The position numbers were made by a program, and so were the translations under genes. From assembly GCF_029626105.1 (NCBI RefSeq), contig NZ_JARUBH010000009.1, positions 6,690,011 through 6,754,010 on the forward strand: a stretch of 64,000 nt of DNA, in the 5' to 3' direction. The DNA is from Solwaraspora sp. WMMD792 (GTDB taxonomy: Bacteria; Actinomycetota; Actinomycetes; Mycobacteriales; Micromonosporaceae). Below, piece by piece: positions 16,287-25,983 of this stretch. Position 1 is the first letter of the stretch; each line of letters starts with the position of its first letter. Below the pieces are notes generated by a model. That model ran no database searches. It worked only from the letters and a program-made list of their open reading frames with translations, and had not been told where the DNA came from.

Positions 16287-17483
16287 GTGGACCTGTACGA
16301 GTACCAGGGGCGCGAGCTGTTCGAGCGACACGGATTGCCCGTGCTCGCCGGCGGCGTCGCCACCACCCCGGAAGAGGCCCGCGCGATCGCCGAGCGCCTC
16401 GGCGGCCGTGTCGTGGTCAAGGCCCAGGTCAAGGTCGGTGGTCGAGGCAAGGCCGGCGGCGTGAAGCTGGCCGAGGACGCCGACGAGGCGGTCAGCCACG
16501 CCACCAACATCCTCGGTATGGACATCAAGGGGCACACCGTCGGCAAGGTGATGCTGACGGTGACCGCCGACATCGCCGACGAGTACTACCTGTCGTACCT
16601 GCTGGACCGGGCCAACCGCACCTTCCTCTGCATCGCCAGTGTCGCGGGCGGGATGGACATCGAGCAGGTCGCCGCCGAGACGCCGGAGCGGGTGGCGAAG
16701 ATCGCCATCGACGCCAACGTCGGGGTGGACGAGGCCAAGGCCGCCGAGATCGTCACCGCCGCCGGCTTTCCGGCCGAGCTCACCAACCAGATCACCGAGA
16801 TCGCGGTCCGCCTCTGGCAGGCGTTCATCGCCGAGGACGCCACCCTGGTCGAGGTGAACCCGCTGGCCCGGACCCCCGAGGGTCGGGTGCTCTGCCTCGA
16901 CGCCAAGGTCACCCTGGATGAGAACGCCGGTTTCCGGCACCCCGACCACGAGGCGATGGTCGACCAGTCCGCGGTCGACCCGCTGGAGCAGCGGGCCAAG
17001 GAGAAGGACCTCAACTACGTCAAGCTCGACGGCTCGGTCGGCATCATCGGCAACGGGGCCGGCCTGGTCATGTCCACCCTCGACGTGGTGGCGTACGCCG
17101 GCGAGGCGCACGGCGGCGTCAAACCCGCCAACTTCCTCGACATCGGCGGTGGCGCCAGCGCCGCGGTGATGGCCAACGGGCTGGAGATCGTGCTCTCCGA
17201 CCCGGACGTGCGGACCGTGTTCGTCAACGTCTTCGGCGGGATCACCGCCTGCGACGAGGTGGCCAACGGCGTCGTCCAGGCGCTGGCCCTGCTCGAACAG
17301 CGCGGAGAGACGGTGACCAAGCCGCTCGTCGTCCGGCTGGACGGCAACAACGCCGAGGCGGGCCGGGCGATCCTCGACTCGGCCGCCAACCCCCTCGTCG
17401 AGCGGGTCGACACCATGGACGGAGCGGCCGAGCGGGCCGCACAGCTCGCCGCAGCGGCGTCCGGCCGCCCGGAAGGACAGTGA
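16287..17483 (+). CDS. sucC: Succinyl-CoA ligase [ADP-forming] subunit beta
   Basis: A 398-residue TCA-cycle enzyme subunit carrying the ATP-grasp nucleotide site and the succinate-binding domain. The N-terminus [19 protein letters not shown] and the [12 protein letters not shown] loop are typical; [20 protein letters not shown] supplies metal ligands, and [14 protein letters not shown] plus [15 protein letters not shown] form the C-terminal ligase domain. The start is a GTG. The stop overlaps a GTG start of sucD (GTGA at 17480), so the two are coupled. Confidence 0.96.
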   Translation: MDLYEYQGRELFERHGLPVLAGGVATTPEEARAIAERLGGRVVVKAQVKVGGRGKAGGVKLAEDADEAVSHATNILGMDIKGHTVGKVMLTVTADIADEYYLSYLLDRANRTFLCIASVAGGMDIEQVAAETPERVAKIAIDANVGVDEAKAAEIVTAAGFPAELTNQITEIAVRLWQAFIAEDATLVEVNPLARTPEGRVLCLDAKVTLDENAGFRHPDHEAMVDQSAVDPLEQRAKEKDLNYVKLDGSVGIIGNGAGLVMSTLDVVAYAGEAHGGVKPANFLDIGGGASAAVMANGLEIVLSDPDVRTVFVNVFGGITACDEVANGVVQALALLEQRGETVTKPLVVRLDGNNAEAGRAILDSAANPLVERVDTMDGAAERAAQLAAAASGRPEGQ

Positions 17484-18376
17484 TCGAGATGGCGATCTGG
17501 CTGACCAAGGACTCCAAGGTCATCGTGCAGGGGATGACCGGCTCCGAGGGCTCCAAGCACACCCGGCGGATGCTCGCCGCCGGCACCACCGTCGTCGGCG
17601 GGGTCAACCCGCGCAAGGCCGGGCAGCAGGTCGAGTTCGGCGACACCCGGCTGCCGGTGTTCGCCAACGTCGGCGAGGCGATGAAGGAGACCGGAGCCGA
17701 CGTCACGGTCATCTTCGTCCCGCCGGCGTTCTGCAAGGCGGCGGTGATCGAGGCGATCGACGCCGAGATCCCGCTCGCCGTGGTGATCACCGAAGGCATC
17801 CCGGTGCACGACTCGACCGCCTTCTGGGCCTACAACACGGCCAAGGGCGGCAAGACCAGGATCGTCGGTCCGAACTGTCCGGGCATCGCCTCCCCGGGTG
17901 CCTCGAACGCCGGCATCATTCCGGCGGACATCACCCCGGCCGGCCGGATCGGCCTGGTCAGCAAGAGCGGCACGCTGACCTACCAGCTGATGTACGAGCT
18001 GCGCGACATCGGCTTCTCCACCTGCGTCGGTATCGGCGGTGACCCGGTCATCGGCACCACCCACATCGACGCGCTGGCGGCCTTCCAGGAGGACCCGGAG
18101 ACCGACGCGATCGTGATGATCGGCGAGATCGGCGGCGACGCCGAGGAGCGGGCCGCGGAGTTCATCAAGGCGAACGTGACCAAACCGGTGGTCGGCTACA
18201 TCGCCGGGTTCACCGCCCCGCCCGGCAAGACGATGGGCCACGCCGGTGCGATCATCTCCGGCTCGGCGGGCACCGCCGACGCCAAGAAGGTCGCGCTGGA
18301 GGCGGCCGGAGTCAAGGTCGGCCGTACGCCGAGCGAGACCGCCCGGCTGATGCGTCAGGTGATCACCGGCGGCTGA
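17480..18376 (+). CDS. sucD: Succinyl-CoA ligase subunit alpha
   Basis: A 298-residue CoA-binding subunit. [17 protein letters not shown] carries the CoA site, [12 protein letters not shown] the central loop, and [13 protein letters not shown] the phosphorylated active-site His near residue 254. The start is either the GTG at 17480, which overlaps the sucC stop, or the ATG at 17489 three codons later; GAAGGA at 17470-17475 fits the first better. Confidence 0.96.
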   Translation: MIEMAIWLTKDSKVIVQGMTGSEGSKHTRRMLAAGTTVVGGVNPRKAGQQVEFGDTRLPVFANVGEAMKETGADVTVIFVPPAFCKAAVIEAIDAEIPLAVVITEGIPVHDSTAFWAYNTAKGGKTRIVGPNCPGIASPGASNAGIIPADITPAGRIGLVSKSGTLTYQLMYELRDIGFSTCVGIGGDPVIGTTHIDALAAFQEDPETDAIVMIGEIGGDAEERAAEFIKANVTKPVVGYIAGFTAPPGKTMGHAGAIISGSAGTADAKKVALEAAGVKVGRTPSETARLMRQVITGG

Positions 18377-18394
18377 CCGGCCACAGCCGACATG

Positions 18395-18424
18395 GGCCGT
18401 CGACCGGGAGACCGGTCGGCGGCC
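18395..18424 (+). terminator. Hairpin after sucD
   Basis: GCCGTCGACCGG (18396-18407) pairs with CCGGTCGGCGGC (18412-18423) with one G-U pair and a GAGA tetraloop; a flanking G-C pair extends it. It lies 18 nt after the sucD stop and 12 nt before the end of the convergent small gene, so it can serve both. Confidence 0.8.
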
Positions 18425-18436
18425 GTCGTCGTGTGG

Positions 18437-18685
18437 TCAGCCGATCGGGTAGTTCCCGGTGGCCCAGAAGCTGGCGTTGGCGATGATGTTCAGCACGCTC
18501 AGCACGATCGCCACCCAGCCGAGCACCGGGGACTTACGGAAGCGGTTGGCGTCGCGGATCGACAGCGCGCCGAAGACGATGCCGAGGATACCGCAGCAGA
18601 GCAGGCCGACCACGATGCCGAGCACACCCCACAAGGTGCTGCGGTCGCTGCCGCCCGATGCTGCGGCCGGTGGATACTGGGTCAT
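18437..18685 (-). CDS. Small two-helix membrane protein (DUF4190-like)
   Basis: An 82-residue protein with a short Ser/Pro cytoplasmic start and two hydrophobic segments (LWGVLGIVVGLLCCGILGIVFG and LGWVAIVLSVLNIIANASFW) joined by a basic loop ALSIRDANRFRKSP. This is the layout of DUF4190-type proteins. Function unknown. The protein at 20267 in this window has the same kind of domain behind a long Gln/Pro/Tyr repeat. Confidence 0.75.
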   Translation of the reverse strand: MTQYPPAAASGGSDRSTLWGVLGIVVGLLCCGILGIVFGALSIRDANRFRKSPVLGWVAIVLSVLNIIANASFWATGNYPIG

Positions 18686-18849
18686 CTGCAGGGTCCCCCG
18701 TCAACTCGACGACCGCCGTCGTCGACGGCGCGGTCCAGCACCGAGCGTACGGCCAAATGACCGGAATGTCGGCGGGTTCGGCAGGTGACCGGCCAGGCCA
18801 CGGCGATATTGCCGCCGGATCAGTGCGCCCACGTGCCAAAGTAGGCACG

Positions 18850-20241
18850 ATGGCAGCCCACCCCCCGGATCCGCCACGGACGGCGGACGGTACCGCGTCG
18901 GTCGACGCCGTTCGGCGCCCAGGCCCCGGCCGCGACCCCGGTGCCGCCCGCCGTGGCCGGGCTCCGCTGGCCGTCGCGGCCTCGGTGACCACCCTGTGGG
19001 CCGCGGTCGTGTCCTACCTGCCGGTCGCGGTGGTGATGTGGCTGATCCGGCTCGCCGAAGGCGACTCGTCGATCCTCGGCGCGGCCCGGATCGGTCTGGC
19101 CGCCTGGCTGCTCGGGCACGGCGTACCGCTGGACACCTCGACCGGCCCGCTCGGGCTGCCGCCGCTGCTGCTCAGCGCGCTCGCCGCCTGGCGGATCTAC
19201 CGGGCCGGCGTGCACACCACCCGGGCGGTCGGTGCCCGGCACCGCGGATCCGCCGGCCGGGCGATCGTCGTCGCGCTTGCCGTCGCGACCGCGTACGGCG
19301 CGCTCGGTGCCGCCGCCGCGCACGTCACCAGCAGCGCTACCACGGCGGTCGAACCGCTGCGGGCCGGGGCCACGCTGGCGGCGTTCGGCGGGATCGGCGC
19401 GTTGCTCGGAGCCGGCCAGACCACCGGAACGCTGCGCCGACTGGCGGCGCGCTGCCCCGACCTGCTCCGGCACGCGGCGCGGGCCGGGCTGGTCGCCGCG
19501 CTGCTGGTGCTCGGTGCCGGCGCCGCCGTGGCCGGGCTGTCCGTGGCGATCAGCGGTGGGGACGCCGCCGACACCATCGGGGTGTACCGGGCCGGGGTGG
19601 CCGGGCAGGCCGGGATCACGCTGCTCAGCATCGCCTACGCGCCGAACGCCACCATCTGGGCGACCGCCTACCTACTTGGGCCGGGCTTCGCGCTCGGATC
19701 CGACACGGCGGTACGGACCACCGAAGTCACCCTCGGCAGCCTGCCGGCGGTCCCGTTGTTCGCCGGGCTGCCCAACGGCCCGGCCGGCGGGCTCAGCGCG
19801 GCGCTGCTCGCCCTGCCGGTGCTGGCCGGGATGACCACCGGGTGGGTGCTGGCCCGCCGCTGGCCGGCGGGGACCGACCGGGGTGGTGCCGGGCTGCCCG
19901 GCTGGGCTGTGCTGATCGGTGCTGCCCTGATCAGCGGGCCGGTGGCCGGACTGTTCCTGGGCGGTGCGGCGGCCGTGTCCGGCGGGCCGCTCGGTGCCGG
20001 ACGGCTCGCCGACGTCGGCCCGGTCGCCTGGCAGGTGGCGGTGGTGTCGAGCGCGGTGGTCGCGGTCGGGGCGGTGGTCGGCGCGGCGGCGGCGCGGGCG
20101 GTGGCGGCGCCCCCGGCGGACCGGTCCGCGCCCCGCCAGCGACGGTCCGTCGCCGCCCGGTCCGCCGCCGCCCGGTCCGGTGCCGGGCAGGGACATCCCG
20201 GCAACGACACAGGGCGCCCCGGACGATCCGGGACGCCCTGA
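18850..20241 (+). CDS. DUF6350 multi-pass membrane protein
   Basis: A 463-residue integral membrane protein with about nine to eleven hydrophobic segments, a basic cytoplasmic N-terminus of about 40 residues and a Pro/Arg/Ala-rich cytoplasmic tail. It sits just upstream of purN as its family usually does in actinobacteria; mycobacterial members have been linked to cell division and survival (PerM). I assign the family from the topology, the motif LLSALAAWRIYRAG and the purN context. The start ATG 18850 is followed directly by coding sequence without a ribosome site, so the message may be nearly leaderless. Its 3' end forms a hairpin. Confidence 0.75.
   Translation: MAAHPPDPPRTADGTASVDAVRRPGPGRDPGAARRGRAPLAVAASVTTLWAAVVSYLPVAVVMWLIRLAEGDSSILGAARIGLAAWLLGHGVPLDTSTGPLGLPPLLLSALAAWRIYRAGVHTTRAVGARHRGSAGRAIVVALAVATAYGALGAAAAHVTSSATTAVEPLRAGATLAAFGGIGALLGAGQTTGTLRRLAARCPDLLRHAARAGLVAALLVLGAGAAVAGLSVAISGGDAADTIGVYRAGVAGQAGITLLSIAYAPNATIWATAYLLGPGFALGSDTAVRTTEVTLGSLPAVPLFAGLPNGPAGGLSAALLALPVLAGMTTGWVLARRWPAGTDRGGAGLPGWAVLIGAALISGPVAGLFLGGAAAVSGGPLGAGRLADVGPVAWQVAVVSSAVVAVGAVVGAAAARAVAAPPADRSAPRQRRSVAARSAAARSGAGQGHPGNDTGRPGRSGTP
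20210..20240. terminator. Hairpin overlapping the stop of the DUF6350 gene
   Basis: The arms 20210-20223 and 20227-20240 pair as 7 bp, one C-A mismatch and 6 bp around a 3-nt loop. The stem includes the last codons of the plus-strand gene and lies 26 bp from the end of the convergent minus-strand gene. Confidence 0.7.
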
Positions 20242-20266
20242 TCGGGGTCGCGTCACAGAGCCTGGC

Positions 20267-20848
20267 TCAGATGCTGTTGAACCCGCTGCCGAAGTCCAGC
20301 AGAACGCCGAGGATCGAGTTCGCGATGCCGAGCACCACCCCGATCGCGCCGCAGATCAGCCCGGCCATCGCCTGGCCACGGTTGTCGGCCAGGCCCTGGT
20401 CGACCTTGTTCTTGCCGAGGAAGCCGAGCACCGCGCCGGCGATCCCGGCCGGAATGCCGAGCAGCGGGCAGCACACGGCCAGCACCAGCGAGGCGATGCC
20501 GACGATCATGCCGATCAGGCCCAGGTTGTTGTTCTTCTGCTGGCCCGGCATGCCGTAGCCGCCGGCGGGGTACGGCTGGCCCGGCACCGGCTGCTGCGCG
20601 TACGGGTCACCGTAGGGCTGCCCCGGCGGCTGCTGCGGGTACGGCTGCCCCGGCGGCGGCTGTTGGCCGTACGGGTCCGAGTAGGGCTGCCCCGAAGACG
20701 GCGGCTGCTGGCCGTACGGGTCCGAGTAGGGCTGCCCCGAGGACGGCGGCTGCTGGCCGTACGGGTCGGACGGTGGCGACGAGGTCGGGTCCTGGGGCTG
20801 CTGGGGCTGCTGGCCGTACGGATCTTGGCCTGGGTAGCCGGGCTGCAC
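20267..20848 (-). CDS. Gln/Pro/Tyr-rich membrane protein with C-terminal DUF4190-like domain
   Basis: A 193-residue protein. The start is best placed at the GTG at 20848: AAGGAG with a 6-nt spacer sits exactly in front of it, and that ribosome site is itself the beginning of the longer frame from the ATG at 20863. The first 100 residues are repeats built on DPYGQQPP and SGQPYSDPYGQQPP (two exact 15-residue copies), a cytoplasmic low-complexity domain. After KNNN come hydrophobic segments LGLIGMIVGIASLVLAVCC and LICGAIGVVLGIANSILGVL. Function unknown; such repeats are usual in Micromonosporaceae membrane proteins. Confidence 0.85.
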   Translation of the reverse strand: MQPGYPGQDPYGQQPQQPQDPTSSPPSDPYGQQPPSSGQPYSDPYGQQPPSSGQPYSDPYGQQPPPGQPYPQQPPGQPYGDPYAQQPVPGQPYPAGGYGMPGQQKNNNLGLIGMIVGIASLVLAVCCPLLGIPAGIAGAVLGFLGKNKVDQGLADNRGQAMAGLICGAIGVVLGIANSILGVLLDFGSGFNSI

Positions 20849-21015
20849 AGAGAGCTCCTTCATGACGACGACGCTCAGGGCGGTCGGAGATCGTGTTTTT
20901 GCCCGAGCGTCGGGCAGCGTATCTGGTCAGCGCAAATCCTGCCGCCCGTCGCGCCCGCCCGTCGCGTTGGGCGGGACCTGGGCGGGACCTGGACGGGGCC
21001 TCGTCGGCGGCCGGG

Positions 21016-21021
21016 TAGGGT
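21016..21021 (+). promoter_or_regulatory. -10 box for a leaderless purN transcript
   Basis: TAGGGT fits the actinobacterial TANNNT -10 and ends 6 nt before the GTG start of purN, placing the expected transcription start on the start codon. No ribosome site precedes the gene, which agrees. A clear -35 is not visible. Confidence 0.55.
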
Positions 21022-21027
21022 GCTCGG

Positions 21028-21642
21028 GTGACCTCGTCCCCGGCCAGACTCGTGGTGCTCGTCTCCGGCTCCGGCACCAATCTGCAGGCGCTGCTCGACG
21101 CCACCGAGGACCCCGCGTACGGCGCGGTCGTCGTCGCGGTCGGCGCGGACCGGGACGGGATCGCCGGGCTGGACCGGGCCAAGGCCGCCGGGGTGCCCAC
21201 CTTCGTGGCCCGAGTCGCCGACCACGCCAGCCGGGCCGACTGGGACGCCGCGCTGACCGCCGAGGTCGCCGCGTACCAGCCGGACCTGATCGTCTCGGCC
21301 GGCTTCCTGAAGCTGGTCGGCGCGCGGTTCCTGGCCGCCTTCGGGGACCGCTACGTCAACACCCACAACTCGCTGCTGCCCGCGTTCCCCGGCATGAACG
21401 GACCGCGTGACGCCCTCGCCTACGGGGTCAAGCTGGCCGGTGCCACGCTCTTCTTCGTCGACGCCGGCGTCGACACCGGACCGATCGTCGCGCAGGTCGC
21501 GGTCCCGGTCGAGCCGGACGACGACGAGGCCAGCCTGACCGAGCGGATCAAGGAAGCGGAACGGGCGCAGCTCGTCGAGTACGTCGGCCGGCTGGTCCGG
21601 CACGGCTGGACCATCTCGCATCGAAAGGTCACCATCCGATGA
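21028..21642 (+). CDS. purN: Phosphoribosylglycinamide formyltransferase (GART)
   Basis: A 204-residue purine-synthesis enzyme transferring a formyl group from 10-formyl-THF to GAR. The N-terminal [18 protein letters not shown] binds the phosphate, [14 protein letters not shown] carries the catalytic Asn and His, and [19 protein letters not shown] the catalytic Asp. The stop overlaps the purH start (ATGA at 21639). folD, which feeds the same folate pool, is close by downstream. Confidence 0.96.
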   Translation: MTSSPARLVVLVSGSGTNLQALLDATEDPAYGAVVVAVGADRDGIAGLDRAKAAGVPTFVARVADHASRADWDAALTAEVAAYQPDLIVSAGFLKLVGARFLAAFGDRYVNTHNSLLPAFPGMNGPRDALAYGVKLAGATLFFVDAGVDTGPIVAQVAVPVEPDDDEASLTERIKEAERAQLVEYVGRLVRHGWTISHRKVTIR

Positions 21643-23219
21643 ACCCGAGCATCGACGGCCGCCGCCCGCTGCACCGGGCGTTGATCAGCGTCTACGACAA
21701 GACCGGCCTGGTCGAGCTGGCCACCATGCTGCACGCCGCCGGGGTGGAGATCGTCTCCACCGGGTCGACCGCGACCACCATCGCCGCCGCCGACGTGCCG
21801 GTGGTCCGGGTGGAGGACGTGACCGGCTTCCCGGAATGCCTGGACGGCCGGGTCAAGACGCTGCACCCGCACGTGCACGCCGGGCTGCTGGCCGACCTGC
21901 GCTCCGCCGACCACACCACCCAGCTGGCCGAGCTCGGCGTCGCCCCGTTCGACCTGCTGGTGTCCAACCTGTACCCGTTCCAGCAGACCGTGGCCTCCGG
22001 TGCCGACCTGGACGGCTGTGTGGAGCAGATCGACATCGGTGGCCCGGCGATGGTGCGGGCGGCGGCGAAGAACCACGCCAGCGTCGCGGTGGTCACCTCG
22101 GTGTCGGCGTACCCGCTGATCGAGCAGGCCCTCGCCGACGGTGGCTTCACCCTGCGGCAGCGGCGCGCCCTCGCCGCCCGCGCGTTCGCCGACATCGCCG
22201 AGTACGACGTCGCGGTCGCCGACTGGTGCGCCCGGACCCTGGTCGGCGCGGACACCGACCAGCCGGTGGACTGGCCGGAGTTCGCCGGCACCGCGCTGCG
22301 CCGGGCCGCCGTGCTGCGCTACGGCGAGAACCCGCACCAGCGGGCGGCCCTCTACCTGGACCCGGCGGCACCGGCCGGGCTGGCCCAGGCCGAGCAGTTG
22401 CACGGCAAGGAGATGTCGTACAACAACTACGTCGACGCCGACGCCGCCTGGCGGGCGGCGAACGACTTCACCGCCCCGGCCGTGGCGATCATCAAGCACG
22501 CCAACCCGTGCGGCATCGCGGTCGGTGTCGACGTCGCCGAGGCACACCGCAAGGCGCACGCCTGCGACCCGGTCTCCGCGTACGGCGGGGTGATCGCGGT
22601 CAACCGGCCGGTCACCGTCGAGCTGGCCAACCAGGTCGCGGAGATCTTCACCGAGGTGGTGGTGGCCCCCGGGTTCGACCCGGCCGCGGTCGAGGTGCTG
22701 GCCCGGAAGAAGAACCTGCGGCTGCTGCTCGCCCCGGCGTGGCAGCCGGCGGAGGTCGAGTGGCGGGAGGTCACCGGCGGCCGGCTGGCGCAGACCGCCG
22801 ACCGGATCGACGCCGCCGGCGACGATCCGGCGAGCTGGCGGCTGGCCACCGGTGAGCCGGCCGCCGCGGACCTGCTGGCCGACCTGGGTTTCGCCTGGCG
22901 GGCGGTACGTGCGGTGAAGAGCAACGCGATCCTGCTGGCCCGCGACGGTGCCACCGTCGGGGTCGGGATGGGCCAGGTCAACCGGGTCGACGCCGCCGAG
23001 TTGGCGGTACGCCGGGCCGGCGCCGGCCGGGCCGCCGGCGCGGTGGCCGCCTCCGACGCGTTCTTCCCGTTCCCGGACGGCCTGCAGGTGCTGATCGACG
23101 CCGGGGTACGCGCGGTGGTGCAGCCCGGTGGTTCGATCCGGGACGACGAGGCGATCGCGGCGGCGAACGCCGCCGGGGTCGCCATGTACCTGACCGGCAC
23201 CCGGCACTTCTTCCACTGA
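21639..23219 (+). CDS. purH: Bifunctional AICAR transformylase / IMP cyclohydrolase
   Basis: A 526-residue enzyme for the last two steps to IMP. The N-terminal cyclohydrolase domain (about 1-200) has [34 protein letters not shown] and [16 protein letters not shown]. The C-terminal AICAR transformylase domain has [22 protein letters not shown] with the catalytic Lys-His pair, and the typical ending [11 protein letters not shown]. Coupled to purN by ATGA overlap. Confidence 0.97.
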   Translation: MNPSIDGRRPLHRALISVYDKTGLVELATMLHAAGVEIVSTGSTATTIAAADVPVVRVEDVTGFPECLDGRVKTLHPHVHAGLLADLRSADHTTQLAELGVAPFDLLVSNLYPFQQTVASGADLDGCVEQIDIGGPAMVRAAAKNHASVAVVTSVSAYPLIEQALADGGFTLRQRRALAARAFADIAEYDVAVADWCARTLVGADTDQPVDWPEFAGTALRRAAVLRYGENPHQRAALYLDPAAPAGLAQAEQLHGKEMSYNNYVDADAAWRAANDFTAPAVAIIKHANPCGIAVGVDVAEAHRKAHACDPVSAYGGVIAVNRPVTVELANQVAEIFTEVVVAPGFDPAAVEVLARKKNLRLLLAPAWQPAEVEWREVTGGRLAQTADRIDAAGDDPASWRLATGEPAAADLLADLGFAWRAVRAVKSNAILLARDGATVGVGMGQVNRVDAAELAVRRAGAGRAAGAVAASDAFFPFPDGLQVLIDAGVRAVVQPGGSIRDDEAIAAANAAGVAMYLTGTRHFFH

Positions 23220-23235
23220 CCGGCCGGCCGTCGTC

Positions 23236-23835
23236 GTGTCGCCGCAGCAGCGCGTCGAGGAGCGGATCGTCGGGGCCGACTGGGCGCTCGACGAGTTCGA
23301 CCGGGTGCACTTCGACCGCTGTGAGCTCGTCGACGTCGACCTGACCGAGGCGGTGCTGACCGGCTGCGTCTTCACCAACTGCGTACTCGCGAACGTGCGG
23401 GCCAACGCGGCCCGGCTGACCCACTGCGCGCTGCTGCACTGCGTGATTCGACGGTCGTCGTTCTTCGACGCGAGCTTTGCCGACTGCAAACTGACCGGCA
23501 CCCAGTTCCTCGATTGCACGCTGCGCCCGCTGCGCGTCGACGGCGGGGACTGGGGGTTCGTGCTGCTGCGCGGCCAGGACCTGACCGGGACGAAGCTGTC
23601 CGGGCTGCGGCTCCGGGAGGCCGACCTGACCGAGGCGGACCTGAGCCGGGTGGATCTTTCCGGGGCGGACCTCGGCTATGCCCGGTTGACCAACGCGAAG
23701 CTGCGCGGCACGGACCTGCGTGGGGCGGATCTGGCCGGGGTCGAGCTGCGCGGCCTCGACCTCACCGGGGCGCGGATCGACCTGGCCCAGGCGGTGCAGG
23801 TCGCGGCGGCGTACGGTGCCGACGTGCGGCCCTGA
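23236..23835 (+). CDS. Pentapeptide-repeat protein (Qnr/MfpA-like fold)
   Basis: A 199-residue protein made almost wholly of A(D/N)LXX-type pentapeptides, best seen in [20 protein letters not shown] and [20 protein letters not shown]. Such repeats form a right-handed quadrilateral beta-helix; size and a break near residue 95-105 (VDGGDWGF) resemble Qnr/MfpA proteins that bind DNA gyrase as DNA mimics. Whether this member protects gyrase cannot be read from the sequence. It starts at a GTG 16 nt after purH without a clear ribosome site. Confidence 0.85.
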   Translation: MSPQQRVEERIVGADWALDEFDRVHFDRCELVDVDLTEAVLTGCVFTNCVLANVRANAARLTHCALLHCVIRRSSFFDASFADCKLTGTQFLDCTLRPLRVDGGDWGFVLLRGQDLTGTKLSGLRLREADLTEADLSRVDLSGADLGYARLTNAKLRGTDLRGADLAGVELRGLDLTGARIDLAQAVQVAAAYGADVRP

Positions 23836-23896
23836 CCGGCTGGTCCGCGCGAGGTGCCAATCGGGGCGGATCGGGCGACGTGAGACGATCGGTGAC

Positions 23897-24769
23897 GTGA
23901 CGGCGACAATTCTGGACGGCAAGGCGGCGGCTTCCGCCATCAAGGACAACCTTCGTGCCCGGGTCAAGGCGCTCGCGGAGCAGTCGGTGGTGCCCGGTCT
24001 CGGCACCGTGCTGGTCGGTGAGGATCCCGGCTCCCAGGCGTACGTCAACGGCAAACACCGCGACTGCGCCGAGGTCGGCATCGCCTCGATCCGCCGGGAC
24101 CTGCCGGCCGACGCGACCCAGGAGCAGGTGGAGGCGGTGGTGGCCGAGCTGAACGCCGATCCGGCCTGCCACGGTTACATCGTGCAGCTGCCGATGCCGA
24201 AGCAGATCGACACCCAGCGGGTGCTTGAGCGGGTCGACCCGGACAAGGACGCCGACGGGCTGCATCCGGTGAACCTGGGCCGGCTGGTGCTCGGCTTCGA
24301 CGCGCCGGTCGCCTGCACCCCGCGGGGCATCGTCGACCTGCTGCGCCGCAACGGGATCCGGATCCGGGGGGCGGAGGTGGTGGTGATCGGCCGGGGCACC
24401 ACCGTCGGTCGGCCGCTGGGTCTGCTGCTGACCCGGCGCAGCGAGAACGCCACGGTGACGCTGTGCCACACCGGCACCCTGGATCTGGGCGACCACACCC
24501 GCCGGGCCGACATCGTGATCGCTGCGGCGGGCGTACCGGGGCTGGTCACCGCCGAAATGATCACGCCGGGGGCGACGGTCGTCGATGTCGGCATCACCCG
24601 GGTGCTCGGCGAGAACGGCAAGGGCCAGTACACCGGTGACGTGGCACCGGACGTGGCCGAGGTGGCCGGTGCGCTGGCCCCGGTGCCCGGCGGGATCGGC
24701 CCGATGACCCGGGCGATGCTGCTGACCAACGTCGTGGAACTGGCCGAGCGGGGCCTGGCCGGTCGGTGA
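23897..24769 (+). CDS. folD: Methylenetetrahydrofolate dehydrogenase / cyclohydrolase
   Basis: A 290-residue one-carbon enzyme producing 10-formyl-THF for purN and purH. The start is the GTG at 23897. [14 protein letters not shown] contains the catalytic Lys, [13 protein letters not shown] the folate loop, [13 protein letters not shown] the conserved Asp, [18 protein letters not shown] the NADP-binding loop and [15 protein letters not shown] the C-terminal signature. GACGAT 7 nt before the start resembles a -10, and no ribosome site is seen, so it may also be leaderless. Confidence 0.96.
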   Translation: MTATILDGKAAASAIKDNLRARVKALAEQSVVPGLGTVLVGEDPGSQAYVNGKHRDCAEVGIASIRRDLPADATQEQVEAVVAELNADPACHGYIVQLPMPKQIDTQRVLERVDPDKDADGLHPVNLGRLVLGFDAPVACTPRGIVDLLRRNGIRIRGAEVVVIGRGTTVGRPLGLLLTRRSENATVTLCHTGTLDLGDHTRRADIVIAAAGVPGLVTAEMITPGATVVDVGITRVLGENGKGQYTGDVAPDVAEVAGALAPVPGGIGPMTRAMLLTNVVELAERGLAGR

Positions 24770-24885
24770 ACCGACCGGTGTGGCGGGCGTGAGGTGGGTC
24801 TCCGGGCGCGCCCCTGACCCGCTCAGCCGTTACCTGGCTGATACGGTCCCGTCAAATTCGCCCGGTAGCAGGGAGTGAGACGACA

Positions 24886-25836
24886 ATGGGCAAGAAGGTC
24901 ACCGTCGTCGGTGCCGGCTTCTACGGCTCGACGACCGCGCAGCGCCTGGCCGAGTACGACGTCTTCGACACCGTCGTGCTGACCGACATCATCGAGGGCA
25001 AGCCCGAGGGACTGGCCCTCGATCTCAACCAGTCGCGGCCGATCGAGGGCTTCGAGACCAAGGCCGTCGGTGCGACCACCGGGGTGGACGGCTCCGGCTA
25101 CGAGGTGATCTCCGGCTCGGACGTCGTCATCGTCACCGCCGGCCTGCCGCGCAAGCCGGGGATGAGCCGGATGGACCTGCTGGAGGTCAACGCCAAGATC
25201 GTCCGTGGGGTCGCGGAGAACATTGCCCGGTACGCCCCGGACGCGGTGGTCATCGTGGTGTCCAACCCGCTCGACGAGATGACCGCGCTGGCGCAGATCG
25301 CCACCGGGTTCCCGCGCAACCGGGTGCTCGGCCAGGCCGGCATGCTGGACACCGCCCGGTTCTCCCACTTCGTCGCCGAGACCCTGGCGGTACCGGTGGC
25401 GACCGTACGCACGCTGACTCTCGGCTCGCACGGTGACACCATGGTGCCGGTGCCGTCGCGGTGCACCGTCAACGGCAAGCCGCTGACCGAGCTGCTGCCG
25501 GCGGACAAGATCGAGGAGCTGGTGGTCCGGACCCGCAACGGCGGGGCCGAGGTCGTCGCCCTGCTCAAGACCGGGTCGGCGTACTACGCGCCGTCGGCGG
25601 CGGCGGCCCGGATGGCCAAGGCGGTGGCCGAGGACTCCGGCGCGGTGATGCCGGTCTGCGCCTGGGTCACCGGGGAGTACGGCATCGACGGCGTCTACCT
25701 GGGCGTGGAGGCCGAGCTCGGGGCCGAGGGTGTCCGTCGGGTGGTGACCACCGACCTGACCGACACGGAGCTGGCCGCACTGAAGGAGGCCGCTGAGGCG
25801 GTCCGGGCCAAGCAGGCGGACGTGGCCGATCTCTGA
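24886..25836 (+). CDS. mdh: Malate dehydrogenase (LDH-like type)
   Basis: A 316-residue TCA enzyme. GAGFYGSTTAQ at the N-terminus is the dinucleotide fold, with Asp in VLTDIIEG marking NAD preference; SRMDLLEVN and NPLDEMTALA follow, and the catalytic His lies in LGSHGDTMVP near residue 184. The Arg in PRKPGMSR is the substrate-loop position distinguishing malate from lactate enzymes. AGGGAG precedes ATG; TACGGT at 24842-24847 is a candidate -10. A clear terminator follows, so icd is separately transcribed. Confidence 0.95.
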   Translation: MGKKVTVVGAGFYGSTTAQRLAEYDVFDTVVLTDIIEGKPEGLALDLNQSRPIEGFETKAVGATTGVDGSGYEVISGSDVVIVTAGLPRKPGMSRMDLLEVNAKIVRGVAENIARYAPDAVVIVVSNPLDEMTALAQIATGFPRNRVLGQAGMLDTARFSHFVAETLAVPVATVRTLTLGSHGDTMVPVPSRCTVNGKPLTELLPADKIEELVVRTRNGGAEVVALLKTGSAYYAPSAAAARMAKAVAEDSGAVMPVCAWVTGEYGIDGVYLGVEAELGAEGVRRVVTTDLTDTELAALKEAAEAVRAKQADVADL

Positions 25837-25854
25837 GCCGTACCGGCGTGACGA

Positions 25855-25884
25855 TCGGGGCGGGCATCCGGGTGCCCGCCCCGA
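25855..25884 (+). terminator. 12-bp perfect hairpin after mdh
   Basis: TCGGGGCGGGCA (25855-25866) and TGCCCGCCCCGA (25873-25884) pair fully around TCCGGG, 18 nt after the mdh stop. Confidence 0.85.
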
Positions 25885-25935
25885 CGTGTGTCGCGCCTCG
25901 TTCGTCCCGCCCGCTGCGCACCGGGTTCGGCAATC

Positions 25936-25951
25936 CAGTACGCTCGTACTG
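25936..25951. promoter_or_regulatory. 7-bp inverted repeat over the candidate -10 of icd
   Basis: CAGTACG and CGTACTG flank a 2-bp centre. The word TACGCT inside (25939-25944) fits a TANNNT -10, so a protein bound to the palindrome would block the promoter. It lies 32 bp before the icd start. Confidence 0.45.
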
Positions 25952-25983
25952 CTAACACGAGTTTCCGAGAGGAGCGCCGGTCG

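Noticed and set aside
20849-20863. ATG at 20863 as start of the Gln/Pro-rich membrane protein
   Set aside because: The first codons of that longer frame are the ribosome site AAGGAG for the GTG at 20848.
23236-23835. Quinolone-resistance gene
   Set aside because: The pentapeptide fold is clear, but gyrase protection cannot be claimed from repeats alone, so no resistance call is made.
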